A stretch of 64,000 nt of DNA from Homarus americanus (GCF_018991925.1 NW_024756966.1:861501-925500), one strand, 5' to 3'. Counted from the stretch's first letter, positions 22,601 to 35,885 are shown. The notes: generated by a model not told the origin, from the letters alone. Numbers and translations are program-made.

Positions 22601-23440
22601 GGTTCATCTAAAAATTGACAGGTGTGCCTTGAGAGCGTAGAGGAGGGGGTGGCAGAGGTATGGGGGAGGAGGAATAGGTGATGGATGGCTTTGTGAATGA
22701 GTGTGTAGGTGGAGGAGGAAAGTGGATGGGAGGAGTAGAAGAGGTGGGTGGCAGAAGGGGAGGAGGGGGAGGTGGGTGGCAGAGGGGGAGGTGGGTGGTG
22801 GCAGGAGTTGTATGTTTGGAGGAGGAGAGTGGGTGGCACAGGTGTAGAACAGTAGAAGGAATTGGGTGGCAGGAGAAAAAGTAAGAAAAGGAGGAGAGGA
22901 GAGGTGGGTAGGTGGGTGGCAGGAAGGTGTGAATGAGTGTTCTGTGTACACAAAACCCTCCCTGATACCTGTCCTCCCTGCCAGGTGCTTGAAGACCTCT
23001 GCTGTCTCACTGATGAACCTCTCCTGGTAGCATAGCTCTCTCTCTCTCTCTCTCTCTCTCTCACGATTAGTCAATAATTCCTTAAAACAAGACATAGATT
23101 GGTAATGAATCCCATGCCTCACGCCCACGATTGGTATAATAACCCATCCCCACCCACGCCCCACCCACCCCCCATTATACGTACAAATCATTCTCTTAAA
23201 ACACAACACATTTATTCGTACCCTGTAAACTGTCCGTGATGGTACTTGATTTTAGTGCTCTGCTGGTGCGTTGTGTGAGTGTGTGAGTGTATGTGTGAGT
23301 GTCAAGATGTTGTGTGCGTGTGTGAGAGAGAGAGAGAGAAGTGTGTGTGAGAGGTAAGTGTGACCTTCAGGTGTCCAAGTAATCACACTAAGTCACATCC
23401 CAAGCGTTTAAGGAGGTACTTGATGTGTGTGTGTGTGTCT
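22601..23440. repeat. GGTGGC/GGAGG purine-rich block, (CT)n and GT/GA tracts
   Basis: Degenerate AGGTGGGTGGCAG units fill 22690-22930. A (CT)n tract lies at 23036-23061, and GTGTGA/GA tracts at 23270-23350. Open frames on both strands here are low-complexity artefacts. Confidence 0.75.
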
Positions 23441-25130
23441 GTTTACATTACGTCTGCTCCCTCACGGCTGAAAAAAAATCAACCACCAGTCTCTAGCGGC
23501 AAGTCATCAGCTGGTCACTAGTAAACAAGAACACGGTAAGATTGTTTGTTGTTTATTAAGAGGTAAACACACACTCTCTGTCAAGGTATTTAGGTTGCAA
23601 TTAATACGTAAACTGCGTAGTAAAGGATTTAATTAAGGAGGTGAATTTTTGTGCGGATGGAAGGTGGCGCCATTGTAAGTGATTGTTAAGCATGAAGGAC
23701 ATTATTGGGTGGGATTTAATGACCTTTGTAGTGATTTTAAGTAATATGGACACTTTTTGGGTGGAATTTGTTTATTTTCAAGGGAATGGGGATTTAAAGA
23801 CCTTATTTCATAGACAGACGATAATTGAAAAGGGTAGTTTAAAGTGATAAAGACGAAGATTTTGTTTGAGTTTAATTTTAGTTTATTTTCTGCAGTGAAC
23901 TGATAGCAAATTGTTATCGTAGGTAGTCAGTTAACTGAATTTCGTTTATTGGTATTTTTGGTTTCGATATCCGAGATTATCATAACCTGTTCAAATATCA
24001 AAAGGTGTTATAGTTTACTAAGATATCAAAACCCTGTTATCATATTTTACTCAGATAACAAAAAATGGTGTTATCTTAGCTGACTGTGATATCAAAAACT
24101 CCGTACCTCGTAACATGAAAACTATCAACCTGTAATACCGTATCTGTCTTTATGATATCACAAGACCTATTAACACACTGTCAGTTCCTACATCAACAGC
24201 TTATCAAACTCGAAAGAAAACAAGACCACAACACACGTGTATATTATATAACAAAAAAACGTATGAAGGAAAGATTTTAAAAATAACACTCGCTGTGCAT
24301 TAATGGCCGTACCAGGTAATTTCACACAGGTAGCACTAGTTGAATACCGTTCATTAACCTGACTAAGACGAATCCAGGTAAATTACCCTCATGTTGAAAT
24401 CAATTCGGTGGGAGTAATTTATTTTTTTTCCTTTAGTCCTCTTGATAAACAGATCCCCGTTAGTGGGCTTTGTGGTGGGTTGGTGGGCTAGTGGGGTGGG
24501 TTGGTGGTGGGTTAGATGGACTTTAACGCTATGCATCTTGCGTCGCTTCCTCGTCACACCGTCACGCACGCACACGGACGCCTTGTGATGTGGGTTTTGC
24601 GTTTTTTCTCGTTTTTTGTTTTGTTTTATTAATGTTTTTTTTTTGTCGTGGGATTGTGTATATTTAGGTATGTTTTTTATTGTATTATCTTTACTCTCTC
24701 TCTCTCTCGCGTGTACAATGACCATAGACGTTAAAATATGACTAAAAACAAAAACAAAAATTCCAAATACATTTTATAATAAATTTGGCCTACGAAAATA
24801 TTACATGATAATTTAAATAAAATGAGTACCATAAAATTTAAAATAAAAATAACTGACTTCATAAATTATGTATTACGATTTAATAAAGAGATTGACTATA
24901 AAATAAAATAACAAAGCTTCGATAATTACCTGTTATTACACCTGACATAAATAACAGTAATTGAAATAACACAAAAATAGGTGAAAAAATAGAGTAAAAT
25001 AAATAATGTAAAAATTAATAGACAAAATAATAAAATAAAGTAGAGCTTAAAAAGAGATAAATGAAAGATTGAGTAATGGGATGATTTACAGGTAATTTAA
25101 CAGGTAAAAAAGGTCAGGTATTGAATGAAG
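23441..25130. other. Unique AT-rich DNA
   Basis: Largely non-repetitive and very AT-rich, especially 24720-25090. AGGTGGCGC at 23662-23670 matches the core CTCF-binding sequence known from Drosophila; it is a single short match. Confidence 0.5.
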
Positions 25131-25283
25131 ACTTGACTGGTAGTGTGGAGTTAGTCTGGTAGTGTGGAGTTAGACTGGTGGTGTGGAATTAGACTGGTGG
25201 TGTGGAGTCAGTCTGGTGGTGTGGAGTCAGTCTGGTGGTGTGGAGTTAGACTGGTGGTGTGGAGTTAGACTGGTAGTGTGGAT
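25131..25283. repeat. 19-bp minisatellite
   Basis: Units of CTGGTGGTGTGGAGTTAGA and close variants repeat about seven times. Confidence 0.85.
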
Positions 25284-25889
25284 CGACTGTCAAACGATTA
25301 GATGAAGTTTGTGAGTGGATTAAGTGGGTGACCGGGGGTGACTGTCAAGTATTGGGAGGTTAGTTGTCATGAGGAAGGTCACACAAACAAGTGAACATAA
25401 ACAAACTCCGTAACACATAAACAAGGCCTGAGTCACAAACAACAACAAACTCACATAAACAAGGTCTGGGTCACACAAACAAGCAACAAGTGAACATAAA
25501 CAAGCAATATAATAAAAGAGAAGCTCCCGGTGAGGTCGAGGGGCGGCAGCTGGTGGTGGTGGTGGAGGTAGTGGGCGGGGGGTGGTAGTGGGCGCGAAAG
25601 ATGGCGTCTCGGGACTGATGGCTAGCCCTCATTAAACCTACAGCCCGTCAGTTTAAATAATGGGTCCCTGAAAGCGTCGCAGCGGGGGAGACATTGGGGG
25701 AGGGGGAGGTAGTGGTATGTTGGGGAGGGAAGAGGGAGATGATATATGTAAGGGGGAGGAGAGTAAAGAGGAAGTGTTTGTGTGTGTGTTTGTCTATGTG
25801 AGGGAGATGTGTGGATGGTCTGAGGTGGAGGGGGAAGAGGAGGGGGGAAGAGGATGGTGATATATGTACTTAATAGGAGTAAGGGAGGA
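25284..25889. other. Spacer with a GC-rich patch carrying a YY1-type motif
   Basis: ACAAAC-type degenerate repeats lie at 25380-25510. The segment 25520-25720 is GC-rich with several CpGs and has AAGATGGCG near 25588, a match to the YY1 core. It could be a regulatory element, though no flanking gene supports that. Confidence 0.4.
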
Positions 25890-25904
25890 AGGAAGTGTGT
25901 GTGT

Positions 25905-25975
<71 letters not shown>

Positions 25976-25990
25976 TGAGTGAGTGAGAAA
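25890..25990. repeat. Long (GT)n microsatellite
   Basis: A nearly pure GT run of about 80 bp ends in GTGAGTGAG. The pyrimidine complement gives a spurious minus-strand frame of repeated TH dipeptides. Confidence 0.95.
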
Positions 25991-26515
25991 TGTCATTGTA
26001 TACATACCGTGAAGAGGAGGAGACAGGGAGATGAAAAATATATGAATAGGAAGATAGTTACTCTTAGGGGGGGGAGAGGAAGAAGGGAGGAGGAAGAGGT
26101 AGAGGGATGTATTAGTGAGATATAGGAAGGAAGGAAGGAAGGAGGGAAGAAGGAAGGAGGGAAGATAAATAAAATAGTTCACTATTTAAGTAGTCGAAAT
26201 ATCATCACCTGAGTCGTGTACCTTAACGAACAGGTGTGAAGTTAATTATCTTGCATATCATAAACGTGTGGTTGAAAGCGTAGATAAAACCACTCGGAAG
26301 TTAATCAGAATACCGTAAGTGTAATACAAGCGTTGGTAGGGTTAAAAAAAAACACCAAAAAAAAAACATTGACTTAAGTATACGTGTTGTCAATGACTTT
26401 TTGTTTCAAGTGTAATTTCAAAAGTTGTTTACTTTCGTCTTAAAATGATACGTCTGAATTTTTTTTTCTGGATTATTTTTTTTTCGTTTTATTATGTTCT
26501 CTTGTGTCTCGTTTA

Positions 26516-26518
<3 letters not shown>
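25991..26518. other. GGAA-rich then AT-rich non-coding DNA
   Basis: GGAAGGAA runs occur at 26125-26165. The rest is unique and AT-rich. Confidence 0.5.
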
Positions 26519-26557
<39 letters not shown>

Positions 26558-27200
26558 ACAACCACCACTATTAGCATCACCTATCCTACTACCACCAGTA
26601 TACTGCTGTCAATAATGGTACTACTACCACCACCATCACTGACAATCCCATCTGTACCACAACCACCATCATCATAACTACCAACATTAATACCACGACC
26701 ACCATCATCATAATTACCAACATTAATACCACGACCACTACCACAACCACCATTATTATTACGACTACCATCAACGCTTCTACCATTGCGACCATTAGTT
26801 CCTTTACGACTTTGCTACGACAACTACTAACCACGATCCTACTAACCTCTGACTTGGCTCTAACCACCAATCACAACCACAATTACCATTATTGCAATTA
26901 ACCATAAACCACTGACATTATTTTTTAACCACCACTACTTACACTAACCTCAACCACTAACCATAACCACACTGAACCCCACTAGCCACTTCCCACTAAC
27001 CACTCGTACCTTACCACCACTTACCACTACCTACAACCATAACCACTAACCACAAACCACTACCACCCCTCTGGCTACTGGTACTACTAACACCTGACCA
27101 CAGCCACTAAGACCTACCCACTGACCAGTATTACCACTAACCACAACCATTAACCGCTACCCCTCCCCAACATCTATCTACCACTTCCCCAACACCACCA
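26519..27200. repeat. (CT)n tract followed by imperfect ACC/ATC triplet domain
   Basis: A pure CT run spans 26519-26553. Imperfect ACCACC/ATCATC/ACTAACCAC triplets then dominate to about 27200. Minus-strand valine-rich frames are repeat read-through. Confidence 0.85.
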
Positions 27201-27742
27201 TAAATACAAGGAGTTGGGGAGGGAGGGGGGGAGTTGGGGAGGACATAATGGGGAGTAATAGGTCTTGCTATGTTTACCACCCTTTAATCTCTTAATATTT
27301 CTGCAACATTCAGATTCCTTCGTTTCGAGTCTTCAAGAGGCGTTAAACTCGAGGTAGTGTCTTGAGTAAGTCACCTGTAGTAACTCTGGACACTTAACCC
27401 AGAGGCCAACCTTACCTGTCCTGTCCTACGAGGCTACATCATCTTAAAAGGAGGCGATGGGGGATAGACGGGAATTTATGGGGCGTAGAGGATGGGGAGA
27501 GGGCGTAGGAACGGATTTTTGGGGTGTAGAAGGTGGGTAGGGGGAGATGTTGGGATTTATGGTGTTTAAAAGATGGGGGAGAAGGGAAGGAGGAGGGGAC
27601 TTATGGGGTGCAGAGGATGGGGTGGGGATGTGGCTTTAGGAGGGGGAATAGTAAGTGGAGGTAGTTGGAGGAAAGGGGATGGGGTGCCAATGTGAGACTT
27701 ATGGGGTACAGATGAAGGGATAGGGGGGGGAGGAGGAGGCCA
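27201..27742. other. G-rich non-coding DNA
   Basis: Recurring GGGATTTATGGGG(T/C)GTAGA...GATGGGG phrases between 27460 and 27720 form a very degenerate repeat of 50-70 bp. No gene is seen. Confidence 0.5.
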
Positions 27743-27824
27743 GGTGGAGAGGGTGGGTACGGGGTGGAGAGGGTGGGTACGGGGTGGAGAGGGTGGGTAC
27801 GGGGTGGAGAGGGTGGGTACGGGG
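27743..27824. repeat. 20-bp minisatellite, 4 copies
   Basis: GGTGGAGAGGGTGGGTACGG repeats four times with no visible divergence, suggesting recent amplification. Confidence 0.92.
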
Positions 27825-28280
27825 GTGACCAGCGGGAGTCTCAGGTACACACTTGTTACCAGTGTGTAATGTTGGGGTGGGTCTGGCCGGCCCCGCCCCC
27901 CGTAGCGCCCCGGACACCTTCCCACCACACCGCTTTTAACTCACCCCGTCGCTCTTTTGCCTCACCTGATCTCACTCTGAACCTGATCTCACTCCTTGGG
28001 GATTAATCTCAACCTATATGTCAGATTATACTCTTAACATATGTATGTTCATAGTCCCTCATATGATAAATCTCTTCTGCCTGATCTCACTGTGGGAGTG
28101 ATCTCAGTCAGGGTGATCTCATTCCTAATCTCACTGTGGGCTGGACATCATGTGGGTCAGCCTTTGTGAGTTATTATTACACGTCTTGAAGCAGACCTTC
28201 CCAGATGGTAATTCTTTGAGCTTAGAGATGATGATATCCCTGTGTGGAGGTAATCTCATTATGCGTTCATCTATGGGTCA
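27825..28280. repeat. Degenerate TGATCTCACT repeats
   Basis: The motif TGATCTCA(C/T)T recurs at least eight times between 27967 and 28135 at irregular spacing. Confidence 0.6.
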
Positions 28281-29040
28281 TCATTACAGGTCGACCCCCT
28301 CCCTCTTTTTTCTTCTCTTCCTCCTCTTCTTCTCCTTCCCTCCTCCTCCTCCTCCTCCTCTCTTCTTCCGCTTCCTTCATCATTTTCCTCCGCCTCCAAT
28401 TTCTCCCTTGTTTTTCTTCCTCCTCCTCCTCCTTCATTCTTTATCCTCCTTCCTTCCCTATTCATCCTCCTCTCCCTCCTCTTCTTCCTCTCCCTCCTCC
28501 TCCTCCTCTCCTCCTCCCCCTCCTCCTCGTCCTCCTCCTCCTCCTGGCGATGATATTGTATGTTAATGTCACCTTGGGTTGTGTTGCCTTCTGCTGTACC
28601 ATTCGTTCCTGCCATCAATTTACACTCGATCGGGAATGATTTTTGTAATGGCTGAGATCAATAGTGTTGAGTTGAGGAGCGGATAATAGATTGAAGTTAG
28701 TGAGGTGGATTCATGATAGAACTCACATACCTGTAACTGACTTCACTGAGGGCTGACTTCATTGGGGGGCTGACTTCACTGTGGGGCTACAAGGTGAGAT
28801 ACTATGGAGATGATGTTATGAAAAACTAACATTAATTGCAACTTCTTTCCCTCCTTCCCTTTCTTCCCTTCCCTTCTCCTCCTTTACCTTTCCTCCCCTC
28901 CTCTTCCGCCCTACAGTAACCATAATATACCTCCTTTCCCACAACAAACACCAACACTCCCTTCCTTTATACCCTACAGTATCTATAACTTCTCCCCACC
29001 CCCCACAGCAGACAGACATACCCCCACTCTACCCACACCT
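28281..29040. other. Pyrimidine-rich (CTC)n block and spacer
   Basis: CTCCTC/CTTCTT units fill 28290-28550; a second C/T-rich block lies at 28840-28910. Repeated GACTTCACTG phrases occur at 28735-28790. No gene is recognised. Confidence 0.6.
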
Positions 29041-29300
29041 TGGAAGGAGCTCCGGGCGGGGTATATTACCTGGCGAGACGGGTGGGTGGGTTTCTGGCCG
29101 GCGAGTCACCACCCCCCACAAGGCCAATTTGCCTTAGAACCGGTTGGCGTCGTCCTCGCTCAGCCAGACGCCTCAGAGCTCCTCGGGGGCGGCCGCGGGT
29201 GGGCGTGGGGGCGTGGGCGGGGGTGGGGCGGATTTAGGATAAGCGGGGAGGGACGGAGGGGGGGGTGTTTGGAGGGGGGTGGGGAGAGGCGTACGGGGAG
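29041..29300. promoter_or_regulatory. GC- and CpG-rich patch with GC boxes
   Basis: Roughly 19 CpG dinucleotides fall in the first 200 bp, along with GGGCGGGG-type GC boxes, a GCGGCCGC site and several CCGG sites. Its base composition stands out from its surroundings. It could be a promoter or enhancer, but no adjacent coding exon was found. Confidence 0.4.
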
Positions 29301-29357
29301 TTAAGAGCTCATTCGAGGATGAAATACTGGCGTAATATAATGAGTGAGGGAGGGCAC

Positions 29358-29500
29358 GTGTTGGGGAGTGGGGAGATGTGTGTTGGGGAGTGGGGAGATG
29401 TGTGTTGGGGAGTGGGGAGATGTGTGTTGGGGAGTGGGGAGATGTGTGTTGGGGAGTGGGGAGATGTGTGTTGGGGAGTGGGGAGGTGTGTGTTGGTGGA
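29358..29500. repeat. 22-bp minisatellite, about 6-7 copies
   Basis: The unit GAGATGTGTGTTGGGGAGTG plus GG repeats with almost no divergence. Confidence 0.92.
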
Positions 29501-30214
29501 GTAGGGAGGTGTGTGGAAGATTGGGGAGATGTTCAAGGAAGAAAAGAGGAAGGGGTGAGAGAGAATGAGTTAGGACAATAGAACGTGATGGGGGAGAGAA
29601 CATGGGTGAGGGAGAAACAGAAGAAATTCATTGGAAAAGTCAATACCCCACGTACAATAACACACATACACACACACACACTCACCCACACACACCCACA
29701 CACACACCACACACACACCCACACACACCACCCACCCACACACACCCACCCACACACACACCCACACACACACACCCACCCACACACACACCCACACACA
29801 CACCACCCACACACCCACCCACACACACACTCACCCACACACCCACCCACACACACACACAGACACACACACACACACACACACACTCTTATGATTTTAA
29901 TGGGGGCAGTGAATGGTATAATAGCGAGTACTTGAGTCTGAAGATGGTGACTGAGATCTCACTTTACCCTCCCCTTTCCTCCTCCCTTTCCCCCTTCCCA
30001 TTCCTCCTTCCCCCTTCCCCTATCCCTTCCCCCTTCACACAAAATAATCATGCTCACACTGTATAAAAAGACCGATAATTGGTGGTAATTATCGTCGACG
30101 CCATTAGAGAAGTTGTTATGGTTCTGCGTGTTCCATAGACGAAATTATTCCTTGGAAATCAATTGTAAGTAAGTAAGTAAGTAAGTATGAGTACGATAAT
30201 TTAGCCTTCTATAG
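29501..30214. repeat. CA/CCCA compound microsatellite (29655-29886) and spacer
   Basis: Alternating (CA)n and CACCCA units run for about 230 bp, giving histidine/threonine-rich spurious frames. A C/T-rich block (29960-30045) and a short GTAA run (30166-30187) follow. Confidence 0.85.
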
Positions 30215-30345
30215 TACAATAACTTCACCCTCTCGAGTACGATAGTTTGACCCCTCGAGTACAATAATACGACCTCTCGAATACAATGATTTGACCCCCA
30301 TGAAGAACAACCCCTTGAGCACGATGACTTGACCCCTTCAGTAGA
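30215..30345. repeat. Degenerate GAGTACGAT repeat, locus 1
   Basis: About six diverged units resemble CTCGAGTACGATAATTTGAC at roughly 22-30 bp spacing. A related array lies at 60950-61205. Confidence 0.65.
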
Positions 30346-30448
30346 CGACTCTTATCACCCTGAGGCGCAGTTGTCCATTAAAAGTGATTCACAATACACA
30401 TCCCTGGGCTGAGAGATGTGTAAATATAGGCACACCGCGTCTAGCAGC

Positions 30449-30502
30449 AGTGTGTGTGTGTGTGTGTGTGTAGGTGGATGTGGATTTGGGTGGGATGCCT
30501 GC

Positions 30503-30558
<56 letters not shown>

Positions 30559-30692
30559 GAGGGTGAGGCCACTATCGCTTCATCAGGCACTAACATCACA
30601 AACATACACACACGTGCGTGTTCCTGAGTGTGTGAGTGTATGTACACACACTCGCGTGCGTGCGCATACACTACCGCAACATACACACACCA
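30449..30692. repeat. (GT)n runs facing (CA)n runs
   Basis: GT tracts at 30449-30471 and 30509-30556 are followed by CACA and TGCGTGCGC segments at 30600-30690. Alternating purine-pyrimidine stretches make Z-DNA or cruciform formation plausible. Confidence 0.8.
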
Positions 30693-31645
30693 TTGATAAC
30701 AAAGACCCATTCATAAGTCGACCGATTCGACCTGCAGAGGGAGCCGACCGTCATGCTCCTTACCTGCCAGATTTGTGCTTACCTCTGGTCGACACTGAGC
30801 CCTCTACCACCAGATCAATCGACCAGACGTGACCTTATTCTACCTCTGGTCGATACATAAATCCATGCTCCCAGATTTAGACCTATGACAGATCGACGTA
30901 TTTAGGCTCATCCTACCAGACTGGCCTCACTCTGGTCGAGACAACTCCACCCACTCCACAGTACCTGCCTTACCTCACCTATCAACCATAGTGCACCTCA
31001 CCCTCCCCCCCTTCCTGGTGACCTTGAGTACTGGTGGGTAGGATGGGTGGGCTGGGTGGGTCGTGGGTTAAGTAATGACCCGTGTTGGGCGTCGTCACTG
31101 TAGCCTTGCATGACAGTCATGTAGGCAGAGGCACATTCGTGTTCATTACGCTACAATCATGACAGCCTTCAGCCCCGACTCCACCGAGGACGACTCGAGC
31201 TATCCCTCAAGGTGCCGCTAGTCCGGGAGTCTAATACGTCCACAGGGTTATCCTCGCCCTAAACGGTGGACGCTAGACTTGTGTCCCTCTAGCACGCGGC
31301 CATTCAATTATCTCGGCAATTATGGCCTCATGCTTGTGTTGCTTAGTGCTAAAATGACATACGGGGTAATTGTAGGAGTATTCATTCATTTAATTAAAAA
31401 CAGTGGCGAGGTTATGAATGTAACAGCCCTCCCCCCCCCCCCAGGTTTGTACAATAGGGCGCTTCCCACAATACTTAAGTGGACGAGCTGTTGGCGGTGG
31501 TAGTTATTGCTATACACTTAGTGCAAGAATTATCTCGACACTTGACACTCTATGGCACTCTGACATGTAGTCATAGGTTATTATATAGTGAACTCTGTGT
31601 TTATAAATTATATAAGTAACATTATGGACATAGAAAAACACAGGT

Positions 31646-31650
<5 letters not shown>
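30693..31650. other. Mostly unique non-coding DNA of mixed composition
   Basis: TGGTCGA(C/T)AC phrases recur three times between 30785 and 30945. The 31080-31330 segment is unique with balanced composition and several CpGs. No frame here has recognisable protein features. Confidence 0.45.

Positions 31651-31711
<61 letters not shown>
31651..31711. repeat. (GA)n microsatellite
   Basis: A pure GA run of about 60 bp, a potential GAGA-factor-type binding tract. Confidence 0.97.
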
Positions 31712-31716
<5 letters not shown>

Positions 31717-32481
31717 AGGAATAAGAAACATGGCTCGTGATGGCTGTTTACACTGTGGCCGAGGTGAAATATTCATGTACATTAATGCTTTGGCTTAAAC
31801 CAACAACATTCCGCAGTAATTACAAAGGCTGGTGGTTTCTTTCTGGGTAAGGACGCTGTTGTTGTTTCTAATGACGCATGAACACATTCTTGGCTTTCGC
31901 TGAATTATATAAACCTTTGTATTTTTATGATTTCCTGTTTTGGTTTTGGAATCGCAAGTAGCTGGGATAATTTTATTTTTATCGTGAATAACTAAGGAAC
32001 TTTTTTTCGTTTTTGAATCGCAAGTAGGGAAGGATTTTTTATTTTCGAGTCGCAGGTAACTAAGGATTATATATATTTTTTTAATCGCAAGTAGCCAAGG
32101 AACTTATAGTTTTTGAATCGCACAACCAACCCTCAACCTCCTGGCTCTTAAGTATCTCGGACAGAAGTTTTATGCTGCGTTATGACCTTCGACTGATTCA
32201 TAAAACGTCGACTGACTCATAAAACGTCGAGTGTCTCATAAAACATCAACAGACTCGGAAAAGTCCAGCGACTCTCTGAACAACACGTGGTCATGGAATA
32301 AACACTGACTGACTCATAAATATAGTCATTGGCTTATAATTCAGTTCTGACTCACAAAACTATCTACACCTTACCTCCACCACCTTCACAAACTCTCGAC
32401 TCAACACAAACGTATGTCAACTCACAAACGCTCACACTCGATGCCGTCTCAAAAAAATTCAGAAAATCCCCCCAAAAATGG

Positions 32482-32486
<5 letters not shown>
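31712..32486. repeat. Two degenerate tandem arrays in AT-rich DNA
   Basis: TTTTGAATCGCAAGTAGC...AAGGAACT units of about 45 bp repeat five times at 31941-32128. A second array at 32186-32360 repeats CGACTGACTCATAAAACGT at about 20 bp. Both are strongly diverged. Confidence 0.7.

Positions 32487-32534
<48 letters not shown>
32487..32534. repeat. (CA)n microsatellite
   Basis: A pure CA run of about 48 bp. Confidence 0.97.
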
Positions 32535-32535
<1 letters not shown>

Positions 32536-33310
32536 CCAACTTAAGTCAGAATGTCTGGTAGTTGTTTTTGTGTGTGTGGCCGTAAAGTGATATAATTAAC
32601 TCAGGAAATTATAACAAGATAAGGCTTTTAATTTGTCCAGCTGGAGTCTGGTGGGCGTCCAACACTGGCTACATGATTTATTAATTCTCTCCGAACATGT
32701 CTAGAAAAGTGATGTCCCCCCCAAAAAAATTCTCTCGATTAAATGAATTTTAATCGACACTGATGCCTGGAAGTGTGTTAGGAGGGAGGGAGCGTGTGGG
32801 GAGGATACAGTGTGGGTGTGGTGTGTTTGGAGGAGAGTGTGCGAGTATGGGAGAGAGAGGGGGGGAGGGGAGAGTGTGTGGGGAGGAAAGAATGTATGGG
32901 GAGCGAAAGGTGTTTTTTTGTGTGTGGGCGGAGGGAGGGGGAGAAAGTAGTCTTAATGTATGGGTGAATGAAGGGAGGGTATTTGTGTTTGTGTGTGGGG
33001 TGGGATGTGGAGGGGAAAGGAGGGTGGGGGAGTGCTATTATGTATGGGGGGAGCCTTAGTGGGGGAATATGGGGTGGTGTATTAGTATGTATGGGGGAGG
33101 GGTGTTGGTGTATGTGCTGTATGTGTGTAGGGGTTTGTGGGGGGTGGGTGACAGGGTGTTATTGTGTGTCAGTTAGTGTATTGTGTATGTTGGGGAGGGT
33201 GTTAGTGTACTGTGTGTGTGTGTTGAATTATTAGTGTGTATATGTATAGGGTGTAGGTGTATATGTATAGGGGGTGTGAGTATGCTTATGTAGTAGTACG
33301 AGTGTGTATA
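32535..33310. repeat. G/T-rich degenerate repeat domain
   Basis: Bases 32770-33310 are GTGT/GGGGAG-rich with phrases such as GTATGGGGGAG. Glycine/valine/cysteine-rich frames here are artefacts. Confidence 0.6.
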
Positions 33311-34659
33311 TAGGAATTATATTGTTCTTAGCCATGACGGTTCAGCGGTACATTACGACAGGTAAAAGGCTAGGTTAGGTTAATTAGCCTCTAGTAAGCT
33401 TATATCCTAATTCTAAAAACGTAACGAAGAAATAGAGATTATTTTTTTTCCAAGTCCTCAAATCATTTCTTTTATTTACCCAAAGACAAATAACTTACAT
33501 TGAAAACACATTGCATGGAGAAAAAAAAGACCTGTCTAACTTTGCAATTATAATGAGTGCAAGACTTAGAGACTGAGCCATATACATCACCTGATTATAA
33601 TACCAATTGCACATTAACATTAAGCAGGTTCGGACACAAAGAATTGCAACTCGATACACTCGCTAGACGCCGCGTACGAAGCCTCACCAAAGTGGATGAG
33701 AGAGAGAGAGAGAGAGTTGGTCGGGATTACATATTCAGTTTTTGAGGCCACTGGGAATAGCTGCATTAATAAGCTTAGTCCAGTAGTTGGGTTTTAGCTG
33801 TGGTTATGAAATGTCGGTTTGGTGGTAGTACGCTAAGGGAAGGTTACCTGGTGGGCGTATAACACAACAGCTGCGTATAGATGAGCGGCGTAAGACACAC
33901 AGGAAAGGTGATCCTCTTATTAACTCTGAGGAAGGTGTGTGTATTTATATATATTTTTTAAAGGATTTGATTTGATTTGTAAGTGAGTGTTTTTTTGTGT
34001 TCTGTGTTGGTGGTGTGGGAGTAGGTGTGGTATTGTTGGAGAGGTGTGATGGTGGTAGTGTGGGAGAGGTGAGGTGGTGGTTGTGTGGGAGGTGAGGTTG
34101 TGTGTTGGGGGAACTGTAATGGTTATGTTGGGGAGGTGTGGTGGTGAGGGTGTTAATGTTGAGATATTTATGGTGGTAATGAAACTGATATTAATATGTA
34201 TGGTGTCAGGGTGATAGTGATGGTGTATGGTGCTAGTAGAGACGGAATTAGACTATTACAAGTGTTTTGGTGTTAGTAGTGATGGTGAAAGTGGTAATGG
34301 TGGTAATTACAGAAACAAGATGGGAGGTTGTTGGCCACTCACACCTGATTGACGGCCCAGAAATAAATACCATTACCTGTACTGTATTCATAAAGGGTTG
34401 ACATAGTCTTTGTTTACCTGTGTTTAATCTACAGGTAACTAATACTATCTAGTTTATTATGGTCATTAGTTACGTAATTTAATTTACACGTTATTATTTG
34501 TCTCTGTCTGTCTGTTTATTTGCAAAGACGTGATGATTTGCCTCTCTGATGGTAAAACATAAGGGGAATTCTCTCCATGTTTAAGCTTGTCTTAGACGTT
34601 CTTAGTTTCTTGTTCTAAGTCAAAGGGAAATTTGTCTCATGGGACATTTATAATTGGTT
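33311..34659. other. Mostly unique non-coding DNA
   Basis: A short TAGGTTAGGTTAA phrase lies near 33371 and a (GA)n tract at 33699-33716. GGTGTGGTGG-type degenerate repeats lie at 34010-34290. No gene is recognised. Confidence 0.5.
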
Positions 34660-34965
34660 ACATAGGCCCCGGACTTATGGGCCCTGGTTTTAATGGGCCC
34701 CAGTCTAGTCCTGTTGGGCCCCACTCCTAATGGATACTAACCTAACCAATTGGCTTTTGGGTCTGAATGTTTTGGTTAGGTTGGGGTTTGTAAGGACCGG
34801 AACCCATTGTAGTAAGGGCCCATTAAAACCGGGGCCCATCTGAACTGGGGCCCATCTGAACTGGGGCCCATCTGAACTGGGACCCATTTGAACTGGGACC
34901 CATCTGAACTGGGGCCCATCTGAACTGGGACCCATTAACACTGGGGCCCATCTGAGCAGTCACCG
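34660..34965. repeat. 16-bp GGGCCC-containing minisatellite
   Basis: About eight units of CATCTGAACTGGGGCC run from 34834 to 34955, with diverged relatives (GGGCCC phrases) at 34666-34735 on the other side of a short unique segment. Confidence 0.88.
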
Positions 34966-35699
34966 TTTTCATGACAGGTGAGTGTGCAGGTGATGCCATT
35001 AGCTAGTGAAATGAGTCAACCTTGGCCAGGTGACAGCTAGGTCTGAACCCTACAGGTGACCCCAGGTAGTATTCAACCAAGTCCTTAATGGCTGGATGGG
35101 ATGGGATGATGGGAGAGGGGGAGAAGGTGGTTTTTGATGGGAGGGGGGGTGGTTTTTGATGGGATGGGGGGAGGTGGTTTTTTTTATGGGTTTGGGAGAG
35201 AAACGGGATGGTGGGTGGGCAAGGGAGAGTACTATGGAAGGGGGAGTAGATGATGGGAAGGGTAGAAAATGCCAGGCGAGAAGAAATGGGAGAGAAACTG
35301 TAATAAAGAAAAGGAAACAATGTGGAATTTAGAAGAGAAGAAGAATAAATGGAAAGGTAACAATAACAGTAAACATTAAATGTGAAAGGGAGAAATGGGG
35401 GAGAGAGGGGGTGACTCAGATGGAAAGATTGGGGGGAGAGGGAGGGAGGGAAGGTGAGGTGAGGTGAAAAGGATGGGGAAGGAGGGGGGAGGGGAGAGGG
35501 GAAGTTGGAATCCCCCCGTAAATCAGTGTGGGACCAACAGCTCCCAAGGGATAAATACCTTAATGAAATCCCCCCAGGTGTGGAGGTGGCCAGGTAACGG
35601 CTTAAATTCCTCCCCATTGAGGTGACGTCACTGTTACCAATCCCTCATCAAGCTGGTCAGAGGAGGTCCTGGGATTATAAGCTTTCATTAATCTTATTT

Positions 35700-35761
<62 letters not shown>

Positions 35762-35849
35762 ATCGTTTGTGTTGTGACGTTTGGCTAAAATTTGGTAATA
35801 AATAGCTGATGTTGTTGGTGATGTTATAATGATAATGATGAAAATTGTC

Positions 35850-35885
<36 letters not shown>

